From: Abditibacterium sp. | GTDB lineage: Bacteria > Armatimonadota > Abditibacteriia > Abditibacteriales > Abditibacteriaceae | Length of the DNA stretch: 64,000 bases | Direction of reading: 5' to 3' | Assembly: GCA_030448265.1 (NCBI GenBank) | Contig: JAUJNG010000001.1 | Coordinates: forward strand, 90,490-154,489 | Shown here: positions 26,270 to 33,693 of the stretch, piece after piece | Layout: every line of letters starts with the position of its first letter | How positions within the stretch are numbered: position 1 is the first letter of the stretch | The notes under the pieces: model-generated | The model's input: the letters and a program-made list of their open reading frames with translations, nothing else | The model's database searches: none | What the model was told of the DNA's origin: nothing | Position numbers and translations under genes: made by a program

Positions 26270-27523
26270 ATGAAGCCACTCTATGCTGTAGCCATATCGT
26301 GCCTGTTTTTGTGCTGCGCGATTTCGTCCTCCACCGCAGCGCCGCCCATTGCTCAAGGGCGTAATATCCGTGATTTCGGGGTTTTACCGGCCAACACCCC
26401 CGCGCAAAACAAGCGAAATCTGCAAAGGGCTATTGACTGGGCGTCGCCGCGCGGGGCTTCACTTTGGGTCGAACCTGCAAACGAGCCTTATCGTGTTGAT
26501 GGTGGCCTGATTTTAAAACAAAACGTATCGCTCATTGGGGTTCACGGCCCAGTCGGGCGCGGCACCAAACATCCAACAAAAGCACAGCCTGTTGGCAGCG
26601 TTTTTAGTATTGAAGACAAAAAACAAGCGTTTCTCACTGTTGAAAGCGCGACCCAGGTGCGTGGAATTCAGTTCTGGTATCCCAAGCAAACGGTGAACGA
26701 CCCGGCGAAAATCATTGCTTATCCGCCTACAATTCAGGTGTCGCCAGCTAATCCGGCACAGGGTGTGACGCTTTCGGGTCTGACTTTTTACGGCGAATAT
26801 ATCGCGATGGATTTCAACGCTACGCGCGCTGCGCCTTGCGAACAGATCCTTTTCGAGCACTGCTATGGCTATCCGCTCAGCGGGCAGTTCATCCGCCTCA
26901 GCCATTGTTACGATATTCCGCGCATTTTGCACTGCCACGTCAATCCCGCCAATCAGCGGTTGTTTCGCGGCCAATTCAGCAAGGCCGTTGTTGATGCCGT
27001 CGTGGCGCGCGGTTCGTTTTCCTATGCCATCGACTACACCGACAACGCGCAGCTAATCGACGTGTTTACTTTTGGGGTCTATGGCGGAATTTCGCTGGGA
27101 GCCGAAAGTTACGGGCAACTCACCAACTTCAACCTCGACTGCGTTACGGTTGGCGTCCATAAAAAGGGAAGCAACACTTTCAATCGCAACTGGCAGATTG
27201 CCCAGGGCTCGATTATCGCTAACGTGGGGCGAAGCATCAGCGAAATCCATCCCTTTATCATTGAAGGGCGCGGACACACTTCGATTACCAACGTCGAAGC
27301 GTTTTCTGGTCCCAACCTCGCAATTTCAACGCTGGGTGAGTCCAGCGATTATCTGCTGGTCCGTGGTGAAGATCGCGCCACCATCACACTGTTTGGATGC
27401 CGGATGCGCAATTACAGCGCGGCCGAGCCGATCACGATTCTCAACTCTGAAGCGCGTGTACAAGCCGTTGCCTGCGTTGACAAAGAGGAGCGGTTGTTCA
27501 ACCGGACTTGGAACGATCAGTAA
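26270..27523 (+). CDS. Exported parallel beta-helix protein (pectate-lyase-like superfamily)
   Basis: A 417-residue protein with a signal peptide (about 24 residues, ending STAA). The mature start RNIRDFGVLPANTPAQNKRNLQRAIDWA is the classic entry of pectate-lyase_3/GH28-like beta-helix proteins. Repeated strand-turn segments follow (GVTLSGLTFYGEYIAMDFN, EQILFEHCYGYPLSG, DIPRILHCHVN, TSITNVEAFSG). Members act on or bind polysaccharides outside the cell. The catalytic Asp pair of GH28 is not obvious, so activity is uncertain. Codon use and GC look like the host's. Confidence 0.82.
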   Translation: MKPLYAVAISCLFLCCAISSSTAAPPIAQGRNIRDFGVLPANTPAQNKRNLQRAIDWASPRGASLWVEPANEPYRVDGGLILKQNVSLIGVHGPVGRGTKHPTKAQPVGSVFSIEDKKQAFLTVESATQVRGIQFWYPKQTVNDPAKIIAYPPTIQVSPANPAQGVTLSGLTFYGEYIAMDFNATRAAPCEQILFEHCYGYPLSGQFIRLSHCYDIPRILHCHVNPANQRLFRGQFSKAVVDAVVARGSFSYAIDYTDNAQLIDVFTFGVYGGISLGAESYGQLTNFNLDCVTVGVHKKGSNTFNRNWQIAQGSIIANVGRSISEIHPFIIEGRGHTSITNVEAFSGPNLAISTLGESSDYLLVRGEDRATITLFGCRMRNYSAAEPITILNSEARVQAVACVDKEERLFNRTWNDQ

Positions 27524-27725
27524 AAGTCAGAATCTTTAACCAAAAATGGCGTATTCTTGTTCTTTCGATTAGATTCAGCAATCGCGCGCGGTTGCGACGC
27601 GATGTTCAATAAAAGCTTTCGATCTTCTCCGGCGACTCGATAAATGGCGGATAATGCCCCAAAATAGGGTTGAACGGCTAAGGCTTTATTGTGCGCGTAA
27701 TTTCGGTGGGTTTCACTTTTTGGTG

Positions 27726-28244
27726 ATGACCCAAATGACAAATTCTGCCCCGACAGCCATAGCCTTAACCACTGACACCGCAACAAGGCCGGTGATCTTT
27801 CTGGACTTCGACGGCGTGCTGGTGCTGCAAGGTGGCGAGTGGTGCCCAGAGGCGATGCAGGAACTCAACCGGCTGTGCTTGGAAACGGGGGTGGTGGTGC
27901 TGACCACATCGTTTCGCTACTCGGGTTCGGTGAAGGCGTTGCACAAGATGCTCCTGGCGCACGGCTTCGACAAAGAGATTGTGGTGATAGGCGAAACGCG
28001 CGACCTGGGTGCTTATCGCTCGGCAGAGAAGCAGGGCGACCTGATGTTCCAGGTCACGTTCGAGAAGTGGAGCAAGGGGCGCGAGATCGCGGCGTGGCTG
28101 GAGGCGCATCCCGGCGCGACGCGCTACATTGTGATCGACGACCAGCCCCGCATTTGCGCGCCCTACCAGAAGAGAACCGTGGTACCGGTCGGGGCGTTCA
28201 GTGCGGGCGACCGGCTGTGGGCGATAAAGCTACTGGGTTCGTGA
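27726..28244 (+). CDS. HAD-superfamily protein (Swiss-Army-Knife RNA-repair HAD type)
   Basis: A 172-residue protein. Motif I is VIFLDFDGVLVLQGG with the nucleophile and acid Asp residues; motif II is VVLTTSFRYSG; a Lys lies in FEKWSKGREIAAW; the closing acidic motif is YIVIDDQPRI. The short, cap-less form with WCPEAMQELNRLC after motif I resembles the HAD domains found alone or in Swiss-Army-Knife RNA-repair proteins. Phosphatase or kinase-phosphatase activity is likely; the substrate is unknown. ATG 27726 is used. A promoter-like sequence shared with other genes precedes it (27685-27725). Confidence 0.82.
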   Translation: MTQMTNSAPTAIALTTDTATRPVIFLDFDGVLVLQGGEWCPEAMQELNRLCLETGVVVLTTSFRYSGSVKALHKMLLAHGFDKEIVVIGETRDLGAYRSAEKQGDLMFQVTFEKWSKGREIAAWLEAHPGATRYIVIDDQPRICAPYQKRTVVPVGAFSAGDRLWAIKLLGS

Positions 28245-28267
28245 GGCGGCTCTTTTGAAATGATTTT

Positions 28268-28290
28268 GTGATATGAGTCGCTTTGACGAG
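28268..28290 (+). repeat. ATATGAG-family intergenic repeat
   Basis: GTGATATGAGTCGCTTTGAC, 24 bases after the HAD gene stop. The 3' half diverges from the CTCA ending of better copies. Confidence 0.55.
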
Positions 28291-28466
28291 GGCACAGAAG
28301 GGACCGTTAGCTGGTTGCTTCACGTTTCCAAATGTTTGGGAACAAGACCTAATTGTGCCCGAAATTCCGGTGGGATTTACTTTTATATGACGCCATACAC
28401 CGGCGCCGTTTCCACCATGCAAACAACAAAACACTCTCCCTTCATCCAGACACCCACAACCACGAC

Positions 28467-28733
28467 CTACTGCCGCTTGCCAGAATCTTCGGCTTCGAGC
28501 GCCGCGGCGTAGCTTTCCATGAAGCTCACCAAGGGCACACCCAGCACGCGGCAGAACTCGACCAGCTGCGCAACATCGACACGGTTGTGCCCCTGCTCGC
28601 ACTTGGCAACGAAGCTCTGCGAACGCCCGAGCCTGTCGGCTACCTCGCGCTGGGTCAGTCCCGACGCCTCGCGTGCTGCTCGCAACTGCTGCAGAAAGAC
28701 TTGGTAGGGGCGGGAATAGACGCTTTGAGCCAT
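28467..28733 (-). CDS. XRE-type HTH regulator, 88 residues
   Basis: Compact XRE repressor: RPYQVFLQQLRAAREASGLTQREVADRLGRSQSFVAKCEQG, then VDVAQLVEFCRVLGVPLVSFM. Unlike the other XRE proteins in this window it has the canonical LTQREVA...SQSFVAKCE recognition helix. ATG 28733 is used. The region between it and the divergent gene at 28906 contains two similar palindromes, so it probably represses itself and the neighbour. Confidence 0.87.
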   Translation of the reverse strand: MAQSVYSRPYQVFLQQLRAAREASGLTQREVADRLGRSQSFVAKCEQGHNRVDVAQLVEFCRVLGVPLVSFMESYAAALEAEDSGKRQ

Positions 28734-28760
28734 GCCAAAAGCCTAAAGCCGCGCCCTGCA

Positions 28761-28779
28761 TGAGTCGTAATACGACTCA
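28761..28779. promoter_or_regulatory. Palindromic operator candidate for the XRE regulator
   Basis: TGAGTCGTA and TACGACTCA are perfect inverted arms around a single A, 28 bases upstream of the XRE ATG. A variant lies 86 bases further on. Confidence 0.65.
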
Positions 28780-28846
28780 ATATCCTCTACATTCCCGCCA
28801 CTTTGCACCAGCTCTCGACCTGCCAAATATTTCGCGCCGCAGATGC

Positions 28847-28869
28847 TGAGTCGGAATCGGACTAAATAT
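28847..28869. promoter_or_regulatory. Second, degenerate copy of the XRE operator
   Basis: TGAGTCGGAATCGGACTAAA matches the 28761 site at most positions, including the trailing AATAT. It lies 37 bases upstream of the plus-strand gene at 28906, as expected for a shared divergent control region. Confidence 0.55.
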
Positions 28870-28905
28870 CTGCTTAACCCCAGAATCCTGAACCCCAAAC
28901 ACACC

Positions 28906-29916
28906 ATGCAATTTCCTTTCAACATCAAACCACTTCGCCGTCCCCGTTTGCGCCGTTCGGTGCGCGCGCTGCCGCTTCTGCTCCTCAATGGCGCTCTGGT
29001 GCAAGTCGCGCACGCTCAGAGCACTGGTGCACAAACCGCTGAGCCGAGCGGGATCTATTCGCTGGTCTCGACGCTCAGCGTGTTCGCCTTCTTTGCGCTG
29101 CTGGTTGGCCTGTTTCGCCCCAAGACGTTCGCTTTTCTGTTCAAAGAGAAGGCGACACGCGGTCGGGTGTGCGGTGTGTTCGGCGCGGCGTGGCTGTTCC
29201 TGGTGATCCTGTCCGGGCCGCTGCGTCCGAAGCCGGTGGCAACTGCACCGACGACCACGGTGGCTCAGAGCGCGCCCGGAAGGAGAGAGAGCGCGGTGCG
29301 TGCGGCGGAGCAGCGGGCCAAAGCTGCCGAAGCGCGTGCGGTGCGGGCCGAAAAAGCGGCGGCATCGGCCAACGCTAAGGCGAGCGCGAAACCCAAAGAT
29401 GAGTCTAAAGATGAGTCTGTGGCGGCCGAATCCACGTCCCAAACCGCGCCCAAGGACGATTCGCTACCCTCGAACGTGGAGGAGGTTGATGTCGAAGGTC
29501 TGGGCAAGCGCCAGATCGGCGAGGTGGATGAAGTGCTTTACACCGTGGTGCAACTGGAGAAAGCGCAAACCGTGGGCGGCGAGTACTTCAACAAGAGCGC
29601 TGACGGAGTGTTCTACGTTTTGCGGATGCGGGCATTCAACAGGGCCAAAAAGACGCACAACATCCGCACTCGCCAGATGAAGCTGCTCGACGACCAGGAC
29701 CGCGAGTTCGACCCCTCGAGCGAGGCGGGGGTGGCGCTGAACGCGTCGGAGAAGAAGTCGGTGTGGTCGTCGCAGCTTCAGCCAGGCGTGACGCGGGACT
29801 TCAACCTGGTCTACGATGCGCCAGCGGATGTGAAGGGGCTGAAGCTGAAAATCCCGGCGGGCGGCTTCGGGTTTGGAAAGAGCGCCAGCATCAAGGTGCC
29901 GGACGCAAACGAGTAG
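28906..29916 (+). CDS. Exported/membrane protein with DUF4352-like C-terminal domain
   Basis: A 336-residue protein: signal sequence (about 36 residues, ending VAHA), two membrane segments (LVSTLSVFAFFALLVGLF and GVFGAAWLFLVILSGPL), then an alanine/glutamate-rich coiled coil (about 115-165) and an acidic linker. The C-terminal 140 residues form an immunoglobulin-like domain with DUF4352 features (VQLEKAQTVGGEYFNKSADG, FYVLRMRAFNRAKKTHNI, RDFNLVYDAP). Such domains sit outside the membrane; ligand unknown. ATG 28906 is taken as it begins the signal sequence. It is divergent from an XRE regulator with shared operators. Confidence 0.78.
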   Translation: MQFPFNIKPLRRPRLRRSVRALPLLLLNGALVQVAHAQSTGAQTAEPSGIYSLVSTLSVFAFFALLVGLFRPKTFAFLFKEKATRGRVCGVFGAAWLFLVILSGPLRPKPVATAPTTTVAQSAPGRRESAVRAAEQRAKAAEARAVRAEKAAASANAKASAKPKDESKDESVAAESTSQTAPKDDSLPSNVEEVDVEGLGKRQIGEVDEVLYTVVQLEKAQTVGGEYFNKSADGVFYVLRMRAFNRAKKTHNIRTRQMKLLDDQDREFDPSSEAGVALNASEKKSVWSSQLQPGVTRDFNLVYDAPADVKGLKLKIPAGGFGFGKSASIKVPDANE

Positions 29917-29937
29917 GGCACGCGAAAATGGCCCCAA

Positions 29938-29960
29938 TGCATATGAGCAACCAAAGAGGG
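29938..29960 (+). repeat. ATATGAG-family repeat, CATATGAG variant
   Basis: GCATATGAGCAACCAAAGAG, then GGGATATCGAGAGGTC. The copy at 35906 shares this longer tail (GGGCATATCGACAGGTC), so the two form a subfamily. Confidence 0.6.
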
Positions 29961-30025
29961 GATATCGAGAGGTCAGAAAGGCGCCGTTGTGCATCTGGAA
30001 CAGTGTTTTGCACGGCGGCTGTTGG

Positions 30026-30511
30026 TTATGATCGCGTGCTTCTTGTCATGCGGCGCGAGGCGGTATGATAGCCGAACTTCTCATAGAAGTTTAGGGCCTG
30101 CTTATTGAACTCGTAAACGTGCAACTCAATGTCGTGAATCCCCTGTTTCTCTGCCCAATCGTGAACTTCCCGCATAAGAGCGGAGCCGATTCCTTGGTGT
30201 CGATATTCTTCCTGAACCATCAAGCTCGAAACAGAAACATAGGAACGAGCCACCTTAATCGGATGTTGTGCCTGCTCGTTTCGGCTGAAGTGCACGAGCC
30301 CGATGATGCGATCATTCAGTTCAGCCAGCAGAACTTGAGCGTTGCTGTCCTGCAAAAAGCCTTTTACAAACTCTAATGTTGTTGAGAAATCCGGCCGATG
30401 CAGAACCGTTGGCAGGGCTTGCGCGTGGAGATCACCGCCATCTACCAAAAGTTGACAGATGGAGTCCGCATCGTTGGCTGTGGCTTGACGAATGTCGAAT
30501 TGCATTGACAT
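30026..30511 (-). CDS. GNAT N-acetyltransferase (last gene of the cassette array)
   Basis: A 161-residue GNAT enzyme: DIRQATANDADSICQLL opening, the core strand SVSSLMVQEEYRHQGIGSALMREVHDWAE with the acetyl-CoA binding loop HQGIGSAL, then LHVYEFNKQALNFYEKFGYHTASRRM. The substrate is unknown; GNAT genes are among the most frequent integron cassettes. ATG 30511 has a GAGGTGAG purine run upstream. It follows the Nudix gene at 30670 in the same direction, separated by an attC-like repeat. Confidence 0.87.
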   Translation of the reverse strand: MSMQFDIRQATANDADSICQLLVDGGDLHAQALPTVLHRPDFSTTLEFVKGFLQDSNAQVLLAELNDRIIGLVHFSRNEQAQHPIKVARSYVSVSSLMVQEEYRHQGIGSALMREVHDWAEKQGIHDIELHVYEFNKQALNFYEKFGYHTASRRMTRSTRS

Positions 30512-30534
30512 GTTTGATTCTCACCTCATTACGC

Positions 30535-30655
30535 CGCACGCAGCCGCCTAACGACACATCTGACCCAACGACACATCTGACCCAACGCTGGGAGCGGGGC
30601 GAGGAACCAGTGGAGCTGTAGGTTGTCGGTGTGCAGCGCTTGGCTCTGCAGCTGT
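30535..30655 (-). repeat. attC-like cassette repeat (E)
   Basis: Read on the minus strand: AAGCGCTGCACACCGACAAC, a variable middle with TTCCTCGCCCCGCTCCCAGC, then a 17-base unit GTTGGGTCAGATGTGTC occurring twice (the second copy ends in the R'-like GTTAGGC), followed by GGCTGCGTGCGG. CACACCGAC can pair with the GTCAGATGTG arm. This arrangement (short paired ends, variable centre, GTTRGGC end) is that of integron attC sites. Confidence 0.65.
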
Positions 30656-30669
30656 TACATTTCAACTCA

Positions 30670-31218
30670 CTACTTGCCAGGAGCTTTGAGTGCCGCATTG
30701 AGAAAGAGCCGCTGACTGGCTGTGAGGTTCAAACTTCGGGCCTCAACGACAGGCTGAAAGCCCGTCTCAAGTTCATACTCTTCGAATTGCTGAGCTTCAG
30801 GCACGAACTCGGTAGCATGAGCCGCATAGACGAGCTGCACAAAGTCGGGATGTGGATAAGTATAACCATCAGGTTTGGGAGCCAAGTGATGAAAATGCAT
30901 AAAGCCCAAAGGTAACACTTCATTGATACCCCATCCCGTTTCTTCCAAGACCTCACGGCGTAAGGTGGCCTCGACTGACTCATGCTTTTCCCGCCTCCCA
31001 CCAGGCGTAACATGAAAACTGTTTGCCCCATCGCGCACAACAAGAACTGAGTTGTCTTGCAACACTACCGCCCGTATGGAAGTCACATATTCAAGTGGCG
31101 GTTGTTCGCTACTCAAGTAAGAAGTGATGCGAAGTGGCAATGTTCCTCCACCCCAAACAGCTGATTCTTCCACAACTGGTTGATAGCGGCTAAAGAAAAC
31201 GATCAGGCTGGAAGACAT
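30670..31218 (-). CDS. Nudix hydrolase
   Basis: A 182-residue protein with a full Nudix box GGRREKHESVEATLRREVLEETGW (first part GGRREKHESVEATLRR, last part REVLEETGW), satisfying GX5EX7REUXEEXGU. The N-terminal PLEYVTSIRAVVLQDNSVLVVRDG is the usual first strand pair. The order of features most resembles the broken Nudix gene at 4.5-5.1 kb (both have YVTSIRAVVL/FVGSVRAIVL). It should cleave a nucleoside diphosphate linked to another group; the substrate is not predictable. It is flanked on both sides by attC-like repeats. Confidence 0.9.
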   Translation of the reverse strand: MSSSLIVFFSRYQPVVEESAVWGGGTLPLRITSYLSSEQPPLEYVTSIRAVVLQDNSVLVVRDGANSFHVTPGGRREKHESVEATLRREVLEETGWGINEVLPLGFMHFHHLAPKPDGYTYPHPDFVQLVYAAHATEFVPEAQQFEEYELETGFQPVVEARSLNLTASQRLFLNAALKAPGK

Positions 31219-31230
31219 ACCAGTATTTTA

Positions 31231-31330
31231 CAATCTAACGCTCGTAACCAAGGCGCGCAGTCGCTGAACGGCCAAGCTCACCCGCTGCTGGAAGCTGGAG
31301 CCAAGCGAGAACCGAGCAATGCAAAGCGCA
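31231..31330 (-). repeat. attC-like cassette repeat (D)
   Basis: On the minus strand: TTCCAGCAGCGGGTGAGCTT, then GGCCGTTCAGCGACTGCGCG and further to CGAGCGTTAG. The GGTGAGCTTGG..GTTC.GCG.CTGCGCGC block is almost the same as in the site at 44.4 kb, 13 kb away and in the opposite orientation. Confidence 0.65.
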
Positions 31331-31347
31331 GGCACAGGTGTCTTGTT

Positions 31348-31806
31348 CTATCGCTTGTTGAGATGTTCAAGTTCAGCAATTTCGGGAATAGCGTCACGGT
31401 TGAGAAATTTGGCTAAATGTTCCGCCAGTTGCAAGGTGTCATCAACTTTGACCCAGTAATACGAAAACGTTAAGCCCGAATCAATACCATCGCTCTGAAC
31501 GACGTGTTCCCATGTTTCCGCTGTCTCGCCTGTGGATTCAAATAAGAAGAAGTGTCGTTCTTCCTCATCGCCTAAATCTTGCCAGTAAAATCTGTGTATC
31601 CCCAACTTTCTGACCAAGCAAACAGAAATTAAACCCGATTCTTCCCTAATCTCTCGTAGAATAGCATCCTCAACGACTTCTCCGTCCTCAACTGTGCCAC
31701 CAGGAACTTGGATCGGTACTTCTGGGTGGTCTCGGTGGGTAAAAACCAGCAACTCTGGGTATGCCTTCTTCCTTCTGAATATATAAGCAGATGCTTTCGT
31801 AATCAT
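31348..31806 (-). CDS. Nudix hydrolase
   Basis: A 152-residue protein beginning MITKASAYIFRRKKAYPELL. Nudix box: PGGTVEDGEVVEDAILREIREESGL. It is a close relative of the gene at 32552 (both read TK/PK.xAYI.R...ELLVF.H..HPE..VQVPGGTVEDGE), so the array contains a paralogous pair. The C-terminal half (HFFLFESTGETAETWEHVV, GLTFSYYWVKV) matches that relative too. The start was moved downstream to ATG 31806, because the longer reading runs back into the attC-like repeat. Confidence 0.9.
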   Translation of the reverse strand: MITKASAYIFRRKKAYPELLVFTHRDHPEVPIQVPGGTVEDGEVVEDAILREIREESGLISVCLVRKLGIHRFYWQDLGDEEERHFFLFESTGETAETWEHVVQSDGIDSGLTFSYYWVKVDDTLQLAEHLAKFLNRDAIPEIAELEHLNKR

Positions 31807-31844
31807 TATCTTGAAACTATCGCAGACATTAGCGCTGGTCCTGT

Positions 31845-31925
31845 ACAACCGAACCATCAAAGTCACCCTCCGCCGGAGGCGAAGAACGAGCGAAGCTGTA
31901 AGAGGTCAGGGCAGCGCCTCTTTAT
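31845..31925 (-). repeat. attC-like cassette repeat (C)
   Basis: On the minus strand: CAGCTTCGCTCGTTCTTCGC, then CTCCGGCGGAGGGTGACTTT and GATGGTTCGGTTG. GGGTGACTTTGATGGTTCGG is the counterpart of GGTGAGCTTGGTCGTTCGG at 44.4 kb. Confidence 0.6.
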
Positions 31926-31941
31926 GTCGTAGTCTGAGGTT

Positions 31942-32373
31942 TTAATCCAGCCACTGACGCTCTAAAATGATGGTTGGTAACGCTTGTTTTTGACCAGATA
32001 ACGCATCTTCGATGCGGCGAACTGTAAAGTCACTGATAGGCCGAGGCAAACTTTCAAGAGGCCAATAGCCATCTTCTGTTACTTCTGAATCGGCCTGTGA
32101 TACGGGAGCATCAGCCACTATCTTGCACAAAAACACGAAGTGAACGGAATCATCGTGAGGCTGATAATAGACGCCCGTCATATGTTGAGCGACAACACTT
32201 AATCCTGTTTCTTCCTTCACTTCGCGTTGCGCGGTTTCAGCGATGGATTCATTGGCTTCGGCCGCGCCGCCTGGTAATTCCCAATTGAATTTTCCGTAAC
32301 TTTGTTTCACCAGGAGAATCTGGCCTTGAGCGTTCAAAACTACACCTGCGGCGCCAATATCTTTCTTCACCAT
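31942..32373 (-). CDS. Nudix hydrolase (MutT-like)
   Basis: A 143-residue, compact MutT-type protein. It begins KKDIGAAGVVLNAQGQILLV; the Nudix box is ELPGGAAEANESIAETAQREVKEETGL, complete. The remaining strands (GVYYQPHDDSVHFVFLCKIV) and the acidic WPLESLP loop are standard. It differs from its neighbours in the array, so it is not part of the paralogous pair. Plausible roles are sanitation of oxidised nucleotides or hydrolysis of other nucleotide derivatives. Confidence 0.9.
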   Translation of the reverse strand: MVKKDIGAAGVVLNAQGQILLVKQSYGKFNWELPGGAAEANESIAETAQREVKEETGLSVVAQHMTGVYYQPHDDSVHFVFLCKIVADAPVSQADSEVTEDGYWPLESLPRPISDFTVRRIEDALSGQKQALPTIILERQWLD

Positions 32374-32423
32374 TTTTGAGCTCCGTTTCTTTTATTTCTA
32401 GGTTCAAATAGCATTACATGCGG

Positions 32424-32535
32424 TTAGGTCACGCGTTGCGGCAGGATGACAGAGTTCATCTGCGTTTGCAGCGTAGCGAGAAACCAATGGAGCATGGAGC
32501 GTTGGCGTGCAGCGACCCGATTTGTTGAGTTCATT
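32424..32535 (-). repeat. attC-like cassette repeat (B)
   Basis: On the minus strand: CAACAAATCGGGTCGCTGCA, CGCCAACGC, then TTTCTCGCTACGCTGCAAAC, GCAGATGAACTCTGTCATCC and TGCCGCAACGCG. The CAACAAATCG..TGCA.RCC.ACGC start and ATGAA.TC.GTCAT centre recur at 43.6 kb. Confidence 0.65.
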
Positions 32536-32551
32536 ATCAGGAGGCTTTCGT

Positions 32552-32971
32552 CTAGATCATGTTGAGCCATTGACCTTGCCCCCACTGCAACTCTTGCTCG
32601 GCTTGGGCCAAAGGAAGCCAAGCGAAAACGAAGGTTAAACCCTTGTCCTCAACACCAGCACTGACAACATGAACCCAACTGTCTGGCAAATCTGACGGTG
32701 CTTCCAGATGGAACACATTGCGCTCCTGCCACTCATCTCGCCAATGCGCATGAAATTCCGCTTTGGCAATTTGGCCTGTCAACTTGAGATGGGTTAAACC
32801 GGTTTCTTCTTCCACTTCCCGCCACAAGCCAGCGACTAAATCTTCGCCATCCTCAACTGTGCCGCCAGGAACTTGAACGCCAGCTTCGGGATGCTGCTGA
32901 TGACGAAACACAAGTAGCTCTTTCGTATGTTTGCCCTCCCTCGTAATATAGGCAAGAACTTTTGGAATCAT
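32552..32971 (-). CDS. Nudix hydrolase
   Basis: A 139-residue protein, MIPKVLAYITREGKHTKELL, with Nudix box PGGTVEDGEDLVAGLWREVEEETGL. It is the paralogue of the gene at 31348, with the same length and the same conserved segments after the box (WHVVSAGVEDKGLTF versus WEHVVQSDGIDSGLTF). ATG 32971 was selected by comparison with that relative; an in-frame ATG lies six codons upstream. Two similar Nudix cassettes in one array suggest duplication or repeated capture. Confidence 0.9.
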   Translation of the reverse strand: MIPKVLAYITREGKHTKELLVFRHQQHPEAGVQVPGGTVEDGEDLVAGLWREVEEETGLTHLKLTGQIAKAEFHAHWRDEWQERNVFHLEAPSDLPDSWVHVVSAGVEDKGLTFVFAWLPLAQAEQELQWGQGQWLNMI

Positions 32972-32999
32972 ACTCAACAACGGTATCATTTTCTGAAAC

Positions 33000-33055
33000 C
33001 TCGCGCGCAAGCGGCACAACGTTCAAGCTCTGCCGCTGCCGGAGGCAAAGGGGCT
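33000..33055 (-). repeat. attC-like cassette repeat (A), 3' half
   Basis: On the minus strand: CCGGCAGCGGCAGAGCTTGA, then ACGTTGTGCCGCTTGCGCGC. It matches GAGCTTG..CGTT..GC.GCTGCGCGC of other sites. The 5' half could not be recognised between here and the PNPOx gene. Confidence 0.5.
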
Positions 33056-33174
33056 TGTGATCGTGATGGCTTTTATGTGCAAAACCAGGCGCCGGTGACG
33101 AGAGTTTTATACACCACCGTGTTAAATTTTCCCTTCCTCCGAGAGCATGTGCAGATTCGGTTTTGAAAGAGACT

Positions 33175-33609
33175 TCAAAGCTCTATTTCGTAAATATCGG
33201 GAGGAACGCCCGCATTGTCATAGAACCTTAACCATGTCGGTTTAACCAGAAAGTAACGCTGGTCGGCCTGGTCAATGAACTGCTGGTGATTCTTGTTTTT
33301 TTTCATCAGAAGGTCGGCGTATTGCCCCAGCTCATCCCGGTCGAGTTCACGGGCTACACCTTCATACTGAAGAGAGCCGGTAGTGCTGCTCCAACCAATG
33401 ACAAGAGACACACAGGGGTTTTTTTGCAGATTTGCATACTTCCTTGCGGTGTTGGAGGTGCCAAATATTAATTCAAGATTTTCGGTATTTCCAAAACCAA
33501 CAACGGCACTTTCTGGAGCGACCTTTTCGGCGTGAATAGTCGAGATAATGCCGATCTCATTTTGGTTCAAGAACTCAAATACCTTTTGGTGATTTTTTCC
33601 TTTTTCCAT
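33175..33609 (-). CDS. Pyridoxamine 5'-phosphate oxidase-like flavoprotein
   Basis: A 144-residue split-barrel protein of the PNPOx-like family: VFEFLNQNEIGIISTIHAEKVAPESAVVGF, then LELIFGTSNTARKYANLQKNPCVSLVIG and the late LQYEGVARELD strand. These are the segments that contact FMN or F420 in general-stress-type members (GS26/YzzA-like). The substrate is not predictable. It is the first gene of the minus-strand cassette run; IS982 lies 85 bases upstream of its ATG. The gene is more AT-rich than the chromosomal neighbours. Confidence 0.85.
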   Translation of the reverse strand: MEKGKNHQKVFEFLNQNEIGIISTIHAEKVAPESAVVGFGNTENLELIFGTSNTARKYANLQKNPCVSLVIGWSSTTGSLQYEGVARELDRDELGQYADLLMKKNKNHQQFIDQADQRYFLVKPTWLRFYDNAGVPPDIYEIEL

Positions 33610-33693
33610 GCTTCCACTATATCAAGAGGCTTTTTTGTTCCAATCCGCCGAGACGAAAATTTGTTGTTTTGTGCAGATGCAACTTTTTTACAT

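Noticed and set aside
28273..28512. 79-codon plus-strand frame after the HAD gene
   Set aside because: Starts in an ATATGAG repeat and ends opposite the XRE gene; random composition.
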